Both the position numbers and the translations under genes were made by a program. Source: Nitrospinota bacterium (GTDB taxonomy: Bacteria > Nitrospinota > Nitrospinia > Nitrospinales > VA-1). From it: DNA of 40,697 nt. Every line of letters begins with the position of its first letter. Positions within the stretch are counted from its first letter, which is position 1. The notes beneath the pieces are model-generated. The model was not told where the DNA came from, ran no database searches, and was given only the letters and a program-made list of their open reading frames with translations. The stretch is taken from assembly GCA_009873635.1 (NCBI GenBank), contig WAHY01000005.1:1-40697 (forward strand), given 5' to 3'. Shown here piece by piece: positions 16,446 through 23,957 of the stretch.

Positions 16446-16979
16446 CTAGGTTCGAACGAGTTTTAAATAGATAAAGCGGTATCCCAGAGTGCCCATCAAG
16501 CCTCCAAACAAAGCGCCCGCAATCACATCTGAGGGGTAATGCACTTTTAAGTAAATTCTTGAATAACAAACCAGCAGGGCACAGGCAAATGCCAGTAGCG
16601 TTGTGTTCCTGAAACAAAGGCTCATTAGAGTGGCTGCGGCAAAAGTATTGCCTGCATGATTTGAAGGAAAAGAAAAACTGTTCGAACAGTTCACGGTATT
16701 GATCAGATCCGGTAAAACATGACAGGGCCTGAGCCGGGCTATCGATTCTTTAAGTATATAGTGACTGGTGGCATCGGTCAGTCCAATGGTCGCTCCTAAT
16801 GTTAGCAGAAAGGCAAAACCGTATCGTTTGTAAACTATGAGGATAGCGATTATGCAGGCAATGCCGATATGTAAAAAGTTCTGCTTGATGGTGATAAACA
16901 GCATGAACTGCTGCATTATTCGGGATTGAAAATGCTGATTGATCCAGTAGAATAGTGAAACGTCAAGATCGTATAAAAT
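16446..16979 (-). CDS. PAP2-family membrane phosphatase, probable ATT start
   Basis: The three phosphatase motifs are present: KESIARLRP, FPSNHAG and SRIYLKVHYPSDV, with the nucleophilic histidines in the last two. About four to five membrane helices. The family includes undecaprenyl-diphosphate and lipid A phosphatases, which fits the LPS genes that follow. The first ATG (16916) has no ribosome site and cuts off the family's usual N-terminal block. The frame stays open upstream and encodes YDLDVSLFYWINQHF, typical of PAP2 proteins. The only plausible codon there is ATT at 16977-16979, with AAGGA six bases before it. This gives 177 residues. If ATT is not used, the protein has 156 residues from 16916. 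Confidence 0.75.
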   Translation of the reverse strand: MLYDLDVSLFYWINQHFQSRIMQQFMLFITIKQNFLHIGIACIIAILIVYKRYGFAFLLTLGATIGLTDATSHYILKESIARLRPCHVLPDLINTVNCSNSFSFPSNHAGNTFAAATLMSLCFRNTTLLAFACALLVCYSRIYLKVHYPSDVIAGALFGGLMGTLGYRFIYLKLVRT

Positions 16980-17143
16980 GGTGGATCCTTTTTGCGGGGG
17001 TTGTGGTTACTGTGCTAATTTTATGGAGTTTAATGGATTGAGTCAATCGATTTGTCGTGCTCCCTCATTGTGGAAATTAAAAAAATCTTCATGGAGGAAA
17101 ATCATACTAAGGTTTATGGGTTACCACCTGAGCGGAGTTGTTG

Positions 17144-17827
17144 ATGTTAAAAAACCATGATAATGCCTTGATCCTGTTTGCCCGTGACCCGGTTCTGGGT
17201 AAGGTGAAGACGAGACTATCCCCATTTCTTGATGAAGACGTTATTCTCAGGCTTTATACCTGCTTTCTTAATGACAGCCTTAAAAAAATCCGGCAAATAA
17301 AAAACGCAGATTGCTTTGTTGGAATCGCCCCCTCTAATGATTCGGGATTTTTTACCGGAACTCCTGATTCTGATATCCGCCTTTTTGTTCAGGAGGGAGA
17401 AGGGTTGGGTGATAAAATGCGCAAGGCCATGCAAGACAGGTTTGCCGAGGGATATGAGAGGGTTGTGATTATCGGTTCAGACAGCCCTTCTTTACCGGTT
17501 TCCTACCTGTCGAGAGCTTTGGGTTCTGATAAAGATATGGTCATCGGGCCAAGTACAGATGGAGGCTATTATTTAATAGGTATGAAAGGTAGGGTTGTCG
17601 AAGTTTTTGATGGGGTGACATGGGGAACCGAAAAGGTGCTTCGTGAAACGTGTGAACGACTTGGGAAAAATGGAGTGGAATTGGAACTTTTACCTGTTTG
17701 GTATGATGTCGACAGTCCGGAAGACTTGAAGTTTTTCAAAACACACTTAGAGCTTATCGAGATGGCCGGACTTGAGAACGCGGGTGAAACTGGAAGATTG
17801 CTGGATAAGATCCTGCCGTCTTACTAA
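17144..17827 (+). CDS. TIGR04282/CofC-like nucleotidyltransferase (GT-A fold)
   Basis: 227 residues. It begins ALILFARDPVLGKVKTRLSP, the nucleotide-binding loop shared by CofC-like and TIGR04282 proteins. GIGSDSP-like IIGSDSPSLP and GPSTDGGYYLIGM (sugar/Mg part) follow, then VWYDVDSPEDL. ATG at 17144 is preferred over the two upstream TTG codons because GGAG lies six bases before it. The family is often found with radical SAM and glycosyltransferase genes and is annotated as a glycosyltransferase; its real substrate is not known. hisD follows after 49 bp on the same strand. Confidence 0.8.
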   Translation: MLKNHDNALILFARDPVLGKVKTRLSPFLDEDVILRLYTCFLNDSLKKIRQIKNADCFVGIAPSNDSGFFTGTPDSDIRLFVQEGEGLGDKMRKAMQDRFAEGYERVVIIGSDSPSLPVSYLSRALGSDKDMVIGPSTDGGYYLIGMKGRVVEVFDGVTWGTEKVLRETCERLGKNGVELELLPVWYDVDSPEDLKFFKTHLELIEMAGLENAGETGRLLDKILPSY

Positions 17828-17876
17828 TAAATTATTTGGTGCTTGTCTCAGAATTAATTTAAATGGACTGAAAAAT

Positions 17877-19172
17877 ATGAAGCTTAGTAAATATACAGAC
17901 CCTGATTATCAGGCTGTTATTGATGCGTTGGAAAATCGTTCTGGTATGGACTTGTTCACTCATGATGAGACCGTACGAAAGATATTAAAGGACATCCAGG
18001 AGCGTGGTGATGCGGCATTGTTGGAATACACGAGCCGTTTTGATAGGTGCGACCTTTCTGTTGAGCAGTTAAAAGTCACTCCAGAAGAGATACGGCAGGC
18101 TTACAACGGTGTTGCGGAAGAAGAGTTGAAGGCACTGAAAGAAGCGGCAGAACGTATTCGCAGGTTTCATGAACGGCAGAAACAGGAATCATGGAATTAT
18201 GAGGAAGAAGGGATCATGCTGGGCCAAGTGGTGAGGCCTCTGGCAACAGCAGGAATCTACGTTCCGGGAGGTAAGGCATCGTACCCTTCTTCAGTGCTAA
18301 TGAATGCGATTCCGGCGAAAGTGGCCGGTGTCGACCGCGTTATCATGTGTTCACCTTTTCCCGACGGGCAGACTCGTCCGCATGTTCTGGTAGCGGCGGA
18401 TATAGCAGGGGTGACAGAAATTTATAAGGTGGGCGGTGCACAGGCTGTTGCCGCCATGGCTTTTGGAACGGCAAGCATTCCACGTGTTGATAAAATTGTC
18501 GGGCCGGGCAACATATTTGTGGCATTGGCCAAGCGACTTGTGTTTGGGATGGTAGATATTGACATGATAGCGGGTCCCAGTGAAGTTCTGGTGGTGGCGG
18601 ACCATAGTGCTAACCCGGCCTATGTGGCGGCAGATCTGTTATCCCAGGCTGAGCATGATGAAGAGGCGGTGCCAATTCTGGTTACACCTGAAGAAGGGCT
18701 GGCGAGGGAGGTGATGGCCGAACTGGAGAGGCAGAAAAAAACTCTGGACCGCCAATCCATAATAGACGTGTCTTTGAGCAGAGAATGCCGGATTCTGGTG
18801 ACAGAATCCCTTGAAGAAGCGGTTGATGTGGCTAATCGGTTGGCTCCTGAGCATTTGGAACTGGCCCTGGAAGAGCCTGAGCGTTGGGCTGAAAAGATTC
18901 AGAATGCGGGAGCGGTATTTTTAGGGCATTACACCCCCGAGGCTGTTGGGGACTATCTGGCAGGTCCAAACCATGTATTGCCCACAAGTGGAACAGCGAG
19001 GTTTTCATCGCCATTAGGTGTGTATGATTTTGTCAAACGGACGAGTATGATTTCCTATTCCCGCTCAGCTTTAGAAAAATGTGGCAAAAATGTGACATTA
19101 TTGGCTGAAATGGAAGATTTGGGAGCACATGCAAATTCGGTCAAAATAAGGCTGGAACCCGACAAAAAATAA
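17877..19172 (+). CDS. hisD: Histidinol dehydrogenase
   Basis: 431 residues from the ATG at 17877, the normal family length. A longer reading frame begins inside the preceding gene but adds 35 unrelated residues. It oxidises L-histidinol to histidine with two NAD+. Visible motifs are [57 protein letters not shown], and the catalytic Glu-His pair in [10 protein letters not shown]. The zinc region is complete with AEHDEEA and [10 protein letters not shown]. No other his genes are present in the window. The Shine-Dalgarno is weak, so it may depend on the upstream gene. Confidence 0.95.
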   Translation: MKLSKYTDPDYQAVIDALENRSGMDLFTHDETVRKILKDIQERGDAALLEYTSRFDRCDLSVEQLKVTPEEIRQAYNGVAEEELKALKEAAERIRRFHERQKQESWNYEEEGIMLGQVVRPLATAGIYVPGGKASYPSSVLMNAIPAKVAGVDRVIMCSPFPDGQTRPHVLVAADIAGVTEIYKVGGAQAVAAMAFGTASIPRVDKIVGPGNIFVALAKRLVFGMVDIDMIAGPSEVLVVADHSANPAYVAADLLSQAEHDEEAVPILVTPEEGLAREVMAELERQKKTLDRQSIIDVSLSRECRILVTESLEEAVDVANRLAPEHLELALEEPERWAEKIQNAGAVFLGHYTPEAVGDYLAGPNHVLPTSGTARFSSPLGVYDFVKRTSMISYSRSALEKCGKNVTLLAEMEDLGAHANSVKIRLEPDKK

Positions 19173-19219
19173 ATCTTCTAAAACACCATATTTTCATAGT
19201 TTCGAGACTCGATTTTGAC

Positions 19220-19248
19220 TTGACACTTAATAAAGGCTATGTTCTAAT
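19220..19248 (+). promoter_or_regulatory. Strong sigma70 promoter of the bd-like/cytochrome c unit
   Basis: TTGACA at 19220-19225, exactly 17 bp, then TCTAAT (5 of 6) at 19243-19248. It is the best -35/-10 pair I see in the window and lies about 280 bp before the first ATG. Confidence 0.75.
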
Positions 19249-19254
19249 CACCAA

Positions 19255-19529
19255 CAATTTAGGCACTTGTGTGCCAAATTGATAGCTGTTAATTTGGGTT
19301 TTGAAACCCATATAAAACAATAATTTATGGGGAATTAAGCGGCTATTCTTTTTCCGGTTAAGGCTTCGATTGGCGTTTGAGGGCGATGCTTTTGCTGGAG
19401 CTTATGAGATTTAAGAATTTTTTAATTTTGCAAGATTTAGAAAGTTAGATTGAACTATATAAACAGGTACCTTTTAAATTTACGTTTTACTAGCAACGGA
19501 TCCTGATCAGATCCAAAAGGAGGTTAGTC
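19255..19529 (+). promoter_or_regulatory. Long structured 5' leader of the respiratory operon
   Basis: About 270 nt without a gene between the promoter and the ATG at 19530. It holds three compact hairpins: GGCAC-TTGT-GTGCC (19262-19275), GGGTTT-TG-AAACCC (near 19296-19309), and GGATC-N7-GATCC (near 19499-19515) just before the Shine-Dalgarno AAGGAGG. No known riboswitch class was recognised. Regulation of translation is possible but unproven. Confidence 0.45.
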
Positions 19530-21503
19530 ATGTTGGGGAAAAACAAACGTAGCATAGTGGCATTTTCACTGGGGCTGGTACTGGCAATGGCCATGTATCT
19601 GGTTCCGGGCATGACCAGCGATGCGATAGCCAAGGAAGTGTTCGCGGAGCAGGTTTTTGCTGAAGAAGCATTCGCAAAAGAGGTTCAGGCTGAAGAGGCG
19701 GCTGAAGGCGAAGGCGAACCTGAAATTGAGTGGGGCCAGGACGTTTTCTATAAGGACTGGGAGGGTAATCCTCTTAAGGGTCCTGTGAGTGGTCATCCTG
19801 CTCCAGAGTTGGGCGAGACGGATTATAATACATATTCTTTCGCCCCCAGCCGGATGCTTTTATGGGTTGCCAATCAGCAGCACCTTTACTTTGGTAGCTT
19901 CGTACTAGCTGTTCCGATTTTCTGTATGATTATCGAATTCATCGGTATTCGTACCAAGGAAGAGGATCCGGTTATGTCTGCCAAGTATGATCGTCTTGCG
20001 CATGACCTGATGAAAGTAAGTTTGACAGCTTATTCCTGGACGGCGATCCTCGGTGGTGTCCTGCTTTTTACGTTTATTACGTTGTTTCCGGGCTTCTTTA
20101 AATACATGGCTGGTATTTTCCGTCCAGTAATGCATGTGTACGCGTTGATGTTCCTGGCTGAGTCAGGCGTTCTCTACGTCTATTACTATGGCTGGGACAA
20201 AATGAAAGAAGATCCTTTCCTTAAATGGATCCATTGTAGTCTTTCAGTTCTTCTGAATCTCATCGGTACGGTTCTGATGTATCTGGCTAATTCCTGGGCG
20301 ACCTTCATGCAGGCTCCTGGTGGAATTGACTCTGAAGGCCGTTTCCTGGGAAATATCTGGCACGTTATTCATTCCACCCTCTGGAATCCGGTCGGTGTAC
20401 ATCGAATTCTCGGTAACATTGTATTCGGTGGTGGAATCGTTGGTGCGTACGCCGCTTATCATTATCTCACCGCAAAAACGGAAGAAGAGCGGGCCCACTA
20501 TGACTGGGTTTGTTATGTTGCGATGTTTATCGCTATCTTCGGTTTGATTCCCCTGCCATTCGCAGGCTACTGGTTGATGAAAGAAGTTTATGCGTTCCGA
20601 CAACAGATGGGTATCACCCTGATGGGCGGAATCATGGCTTGGTTGTTCATCATTCAGGCGGTAATGATTGGTTTGTTGTTCTTCGGTGCAAACTCATATC
20701 TGCATAATGGTATGTCGCGGGTTAAAGGGTCGCACCGTTATATGAAATATTGTAAGTACATGGTTCTTCTGTTGATCTGTTGTTTTACGATGTGGATGAC
20801 ACCGCACACCATTGTTATGACTCCTGCGGAGTTGAAGGCGATGGGTGGTGCGCAGCATCCTGTTGTTGGTCACTTTGGTGTTATGTCGGCCAAGAATACA
20901 GCGGTTAACCTGATGATCACTACTACGGTTCTCTGTTTCTTGCTGTATCAGAGGGCGAATAAAAAGATAACTGTGCCATGGGCTACAGTGGGTAACTGCT
21001 GGATAACGGCTATATTTATTGGTGCGGCTGCAAATATTATCTTCTTGGGTGTATATGGATATTTTCTCCCTGCTAACCAGCGGGTTGGTCTTTCTGTGCC
21101 CCAGGTAACCAGTACGTTGACAACTCTATTTGCGGGTACTGCAATCAATATCTCCATGTTTAAAGACTCTGAGTCTTATGGTGATATTGAATGGGGTTCA
21201 CAATCAAAAGTGGGAACATACGCCATTTTCCTTCTGGCAATTTCTTTCACCTGGTTGATGGGTCTCATGGGTTATATCCGTTCGGCGGTTCGCCTCTTCT
21301 GGCATGTGACCGAAGTTGTTCGTGATAACTCTGTTGATGCTTATACGCTTACGATTGGCGAAGCGGGTAAGATGCTTACCTTTAACACCCTTTTCGTGTG
21401 GGTTCAATTTGTGGTAGTGTTTTGGGTGGGTAGTTTGACTGGTAAGAAAGTCGTTACTAAGGCTCCTGAGGGAGTTCCGGTGCCGGCTCAACAACAACAA
21501 TAA
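19530..21503 (+). CDS. Cytochrome bd-like oxidase subunit I (CydA-like), divergent
   Basis: 657 residues with about 13 hydrophobic segments. After a signal-like helix (8-27) and an Ala/Glu-rich periplasmic stretch comes the CydA-like core. H118 (NQQHLYFGS) stands at the position of the high-spin heme histidine. E211 (ALMFLAESGVLYVYYYGWDKM) and NPVGVHRILGN with H291 match the next conserved blocks; M350 or M360 may be the second axial ligand. There is no long Q-loop and no CydB gene. Bd-like proteins of this divergent kind are known from Nitrospira and Nitrospina genomes and were proposed as terminal oxidases there. Here it starts a four-gene unit with three cytochrome c genes. Ribosome site AAGGAGG, six bases. 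Confidence 0.8.
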   Translation: MLGKNKRSIVAFSLGLVLAMAMYLVPGMTSDAIAKEVFAEQVFAEEAFAKEVQAEEAAEGEGEPEIEWGQDVFYKDWEGNPLKGPVSGHPAPELGETDYNTYSFAPSRMLLWVANQQHLYFGSFVLAVPIFCMIIEFIGIRTKEEDPVMSAKYDRLAHDLMKVSLTAYSWTAILGGVLLFTFITLFPGFFKYMAGIFRPVMHVYALMFLAESGVLYVYYYGWDKMKEDPFLKWIHCSLSVLLNLIGTVLMYLANSWATFMQAPGGIDSEGRFLGNIWHVIHSTLWNPVGVHRILGNIVFGGGIVGAYAAYHYLTAKTEEERAHYDWVCYVAMFIAIFGLIPLPFAGYWLMKEVYAFRQQMGITLMGGIMAWLFIIQAVMIGLLFFGANSYLHNGMSRVKGSHRYMKYCKYMVLLLICCFTMWMTPHTIVMTPAELKAMGGAQHPVVGHFGVMSAKNTAVNLMITTTVLCFLLYQRANKKITVPWATVGNCWITAIFIGAAANIIFLGVYGYFLPANQRVGLSVPQVTSTLTTLFAGTAINISMFKDSESYGDIEWGSQSKVGTYAIFLLAISFTWLMGLMGYIRSAVRLFWHVTEVVRDNSVDAYTLTIGEAGKMLTFNTLFVWVQFVVVFWVGSLTGKKVVTKAPEGVPVPAQQQQ

Positions 21504-21581
21504 CTGCTAACTGTGTTAGTGGGGTTCTCTGTGGAGAGCCTCACTTTCACATTATGAGGGATCAGGAGAGAGAGGAAAAAA

Positions 21582-22955
21582 ATGTTACCAGAGCAACATG
21601 ATATTTTATTTTCGTTTATAGCGATCCTGTTTGCCGTGTTTGCAGTTTTTGTTTTCGGCAACGTGATTACGCATTGTAGGGAAAGAGAAGGTTTGAATAC
21701 AAATATGTGGGGTGGAATATTTGGAATCTTTGCGGTCACTTGTTTTATGATGACCGTCCATATGTTCGACCTGGTTCAGGCGGATCAGTTGAAGTTTTTC
21801 TTTTCAACGTATCTTTGGGTAGTTGTATTAATGTTGTTGATTTGGGGAGTATTTTTCAAGAGCAACAAGCTTGAAAGTCAATCACCTCCAATCATCAGAG
21901 GTTTCTTCTTTTGGTGTACGGTTTCTCTCCTTTTGGCCGGTTATACTAACTGGTTGCCGCAGCAGCGCAGTGATCCTCCTCCTAAAGAAGCGGCGGTTGT
22001 TGGTGATTTGACCATGGAAGAATTTGCGGAAATGGGTCGGGTTATCATTTTTGGTGCTAAACAAGTCGCGGGACAGAAGTCAATTGGTAAGGGGCAATGT
22101 CCTCTTTGTCACACTTTTGATCCTGGTGATAATATAGGTCGTTGTCCAAACCTCTTTGGAGTTGAAAAGAGAAGTCATGACCGAGTAAAAGAAGAAAGGT
22201 ATAAGACAAGTCCTGTAGCCATAGGAGAAGTAGAGCCAGCATCGGGAATTGTAAAAGGAAAATACAGTGAAATTCCGGAGGAATACAAGCGTCAACATGG
22301 TCCGGATGAATTGGTAGGTGAAGATTACCTTCGTGAGTCATTAATGTGTCCAACCTGTTATGTGGTTGAGGGATATGGTAAGGACAACGATACAAAAAGT
22401 CCGATGCCGGTAATTACTAAGCCGCCGATCAGTTTGAGTCGAACTGAGGTGAATGCAGTAGTTGCCTATCTTCAATCAAAAGACACGCCAGGTGAATTCG
22501 CCGCTGTGACAGTACCATTACCTCAGGATGATGCTGGTAATACTGGTGGTGGTGAGGTTGCTGAGGATTCTGGTGGGGGTGATGAAGAAGCCCCAACATT
22601 CGTAACGGGTAAAGAAGATATTCAGACTATGATCAATACTCTGGGTTGTCCTCTTTGTCACACAATACCAGGTGTTGAGGGTGCCGTTGGTCAGTTAGGG
22701 CCTATGCTTCATGAGAAGACAAATGCTCCGAAGCGTATCAAGGATCCTAACTACAAGGGTAAAGCAACTAACACCAAAGAGTATGTTCGTGAATCAATAT
22801 TGAACCCTGGTGCTTATGTTGTTTTTAATGAAGAAGCAGGTGAGTCATATCCAGATGGATTAATGCCTACAACGTTTTCTGAGATGCTTTCAGTTCAGGC
22901 TCTAGATAAACTTGTAGATTTTATAAGTCAGACCGAAGCTCCGGCTGGCAGTTAA
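21582..22955 (+). CDS. Membrane-anchored di-heme cytochrome c
   Basis: 457 residues. Three to four N-terminal membrane helices (about 8-30, 42-62, 73-93, 105-122) anchor two cytochrome c domains. Heme sites are C173-PLC-H177 and C356-PLC-H360; the likely Met ligands are M275 (SPMPV) and M429 (GLMPT). The domains resemble each other and are joined by a Gly/Asp-rich linker (315-338). In domain 1 the stretch matching NPGAYVV of domain 2 reads C256-PTC-Y, which gives two extra cysteines but no heme histidine. Strong Shine-Dalgarno. Its place after the bd-like gene suggests it passes electrons to or from that subunit. Confidence 0.85.
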   Translation: MLPEQHDILFSFIAILFAVFAVFVFGNVITHCREREGLNTNMWGGIFGIFAVTCFMMTVHMFDLVQADQLKFFFSTYLWVVVLMLLIWGVFFKSNKLESQSPPIIRGFFFWCTVSLLLAGYTNWLPQQRSDPPPKEAAVVGDLTMEEFAEMGRVIIFGAKQVAGQKSIGKGQCPLCHTFDPGDNIGRCPNLFGVEKRSHDRVKEERYKTSPVAIGEVEPASGIVKGKYSEIPEEYKRQHGPDELVGEDYLRESLMCPTCYVVEGYGKDNDTKSPMPVITKPPISLSRTEVNAVVAYLQSKDTPGEFAAVTVPLPQDDAGNTGGGEVAEDSGGGDEEAPTFVTGKEDIQTMINTLGCPLCHTIPGVEGAVGQLGPMLHEKTNAPKRIKDPNYKGKATNTKEYVRESILNPGAYVVFNEEAGESYPDGLMPTTFSEMLSVQALDKLVDFISQTEAPAGS

Positions 22956-22970
22956 TATAAGGAGACAGCA

Positions 22971-23939
22971 ATGAACAAAGGATTAATCAGTTTTCTAGTA
23001 TTTGTTGTCGGCCTGGGGGTGTTTCACAACATCATATTCCCTATTTTTACTCCTAAGGAGCCGGGCTGGATATTAAATAGGTACGTGTATTTCTTGCTTT
23101 TCGCAGCCTATTTAATAATTACTAATTTGGTGCTCAGACTTAAGCCGCCAATATCAATGACGGCATTATTTGTCTGGTCAATGGGATTTTATTTTTATAA
23201 ATTTGTACTGTATCCACCAATCCCGTGGACCCTTTTCATCACTTATATGGTGATGTGGTCAATCGGTACCTTCCTGTTTATCAGTCAGGATCCTGTGACA
23301 TTTAGGGAGTTCAGGAAACCGATCGTAAAAACTATCGTTGGTGAATATAAATTCGCTCGTATAATTGTAATGGGTGCATTGCCTTTTCTGGTTGGATGGG
23401 GAACATATAACGCAATCTATCCGTCATACCAGGAACCAGTAGAATTGAGGACGGTACATCCTGCGCCACCAGCAACAACAAAGGTGCATGGTAAAACCTA
23501 TCCGCTAGAATCTACCAATAATCCATTTCGTATAGACGAGCAGGACAACTATAAAGATAGTTTCCCTTTTCTTGATGCGGATAAACAAGAGTACATGAAG
23601 TATGTTACAGAGGGTGGCACAATATTTTTTCAAAACTGCCACTATTGTCATGGTGACCAGTTGAATGGACTGGGCATGTTCTCTCATGTGTTCAATCCTA
23701 CACCGGCAAACTTTATTGATCCGGGTACGATTGCTATGTTGCAGGAAGCATTTTTGTTTTGGAGGGTTTCTAAAGGTGGGCCGGGTCTACCAAATGAATC
23801 GACCCCATGGTCCTCAGCAATGCCTCCTTGGGAAGAGCACTTGAAGACGGAAGAAATCTGGAAGGTAATCCTTTTTGAATATTGGTACACAGGATGGCAT
23901 CCAAGAACTTTCGGTACAGAATCATCTACTTCTGAATAG
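22971..23939 (+). CDS. Membrane-anchored mono-heme cytochrome c
   Basis: 322 residues with about five membrane helices (5-25, 37-57, 63-80, 85-105, 130-150) and a C-terminal periplasmic cytochrome c domain. Heme site C223-HYC-H227 in FFQNCHYCHGDQLNGLG; sixth ligand probably M284 in SSAMPPW. The pattern recalls the electron-accepting cytochrome subunits found with alternative complex III and bd-like complexes, but no closer family is evident. Spacing from the preceding gene is 15 bp with AAGGAG six bases before the ATG, so it is translated as part of the operon. Confidence 0.85.
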   Translation: MNKGLISFLVFVVGLGVFHNIIFPIFTPKEPGWILNRYVYFLLFAAYLIITNLVLRLKPPISMTALFVWSMGFYFYKFVLYPPIPWTLFITYMVMWSIGTFLFISQDPVTFREFRKPIVKTIVGEYKFARIIVMGALPFLVGWGTYNAIYPSYQEPVELRTVHPAPPATTKVHGKTYPLESTNNPFRIDEQDNYKDSFPFLDADKQEYMKYVTEGGTIFFQNCHYCHGDQLNGLGMFSHVFNPTPANFIDPGTIAMLQEAFLFWRVSKGGPGLPNESTPWSSAMPPWEEHLKTEEIWKVILFEYWYTGWHPRTFGTESSTSE

Positions 23940-23957
23940 TTGAGAGGTGATTAAATT

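Noticed and set aside
16978-17160. Plus-strand frame of 60 codons divergent from the PAP2 gene
   Set aside because: It overlaps the start of the next real gene, has no recognisable domain and no clear ribosome site. The C-rich motif looks accidental.
17772-17876. N-terminal extension of hisD from an upstream ATG
   Set aside because: It overlaps the end of the preceding gene and adds 35 residues not found in the family; the ATG at 17877 gives the normal 431 residues.
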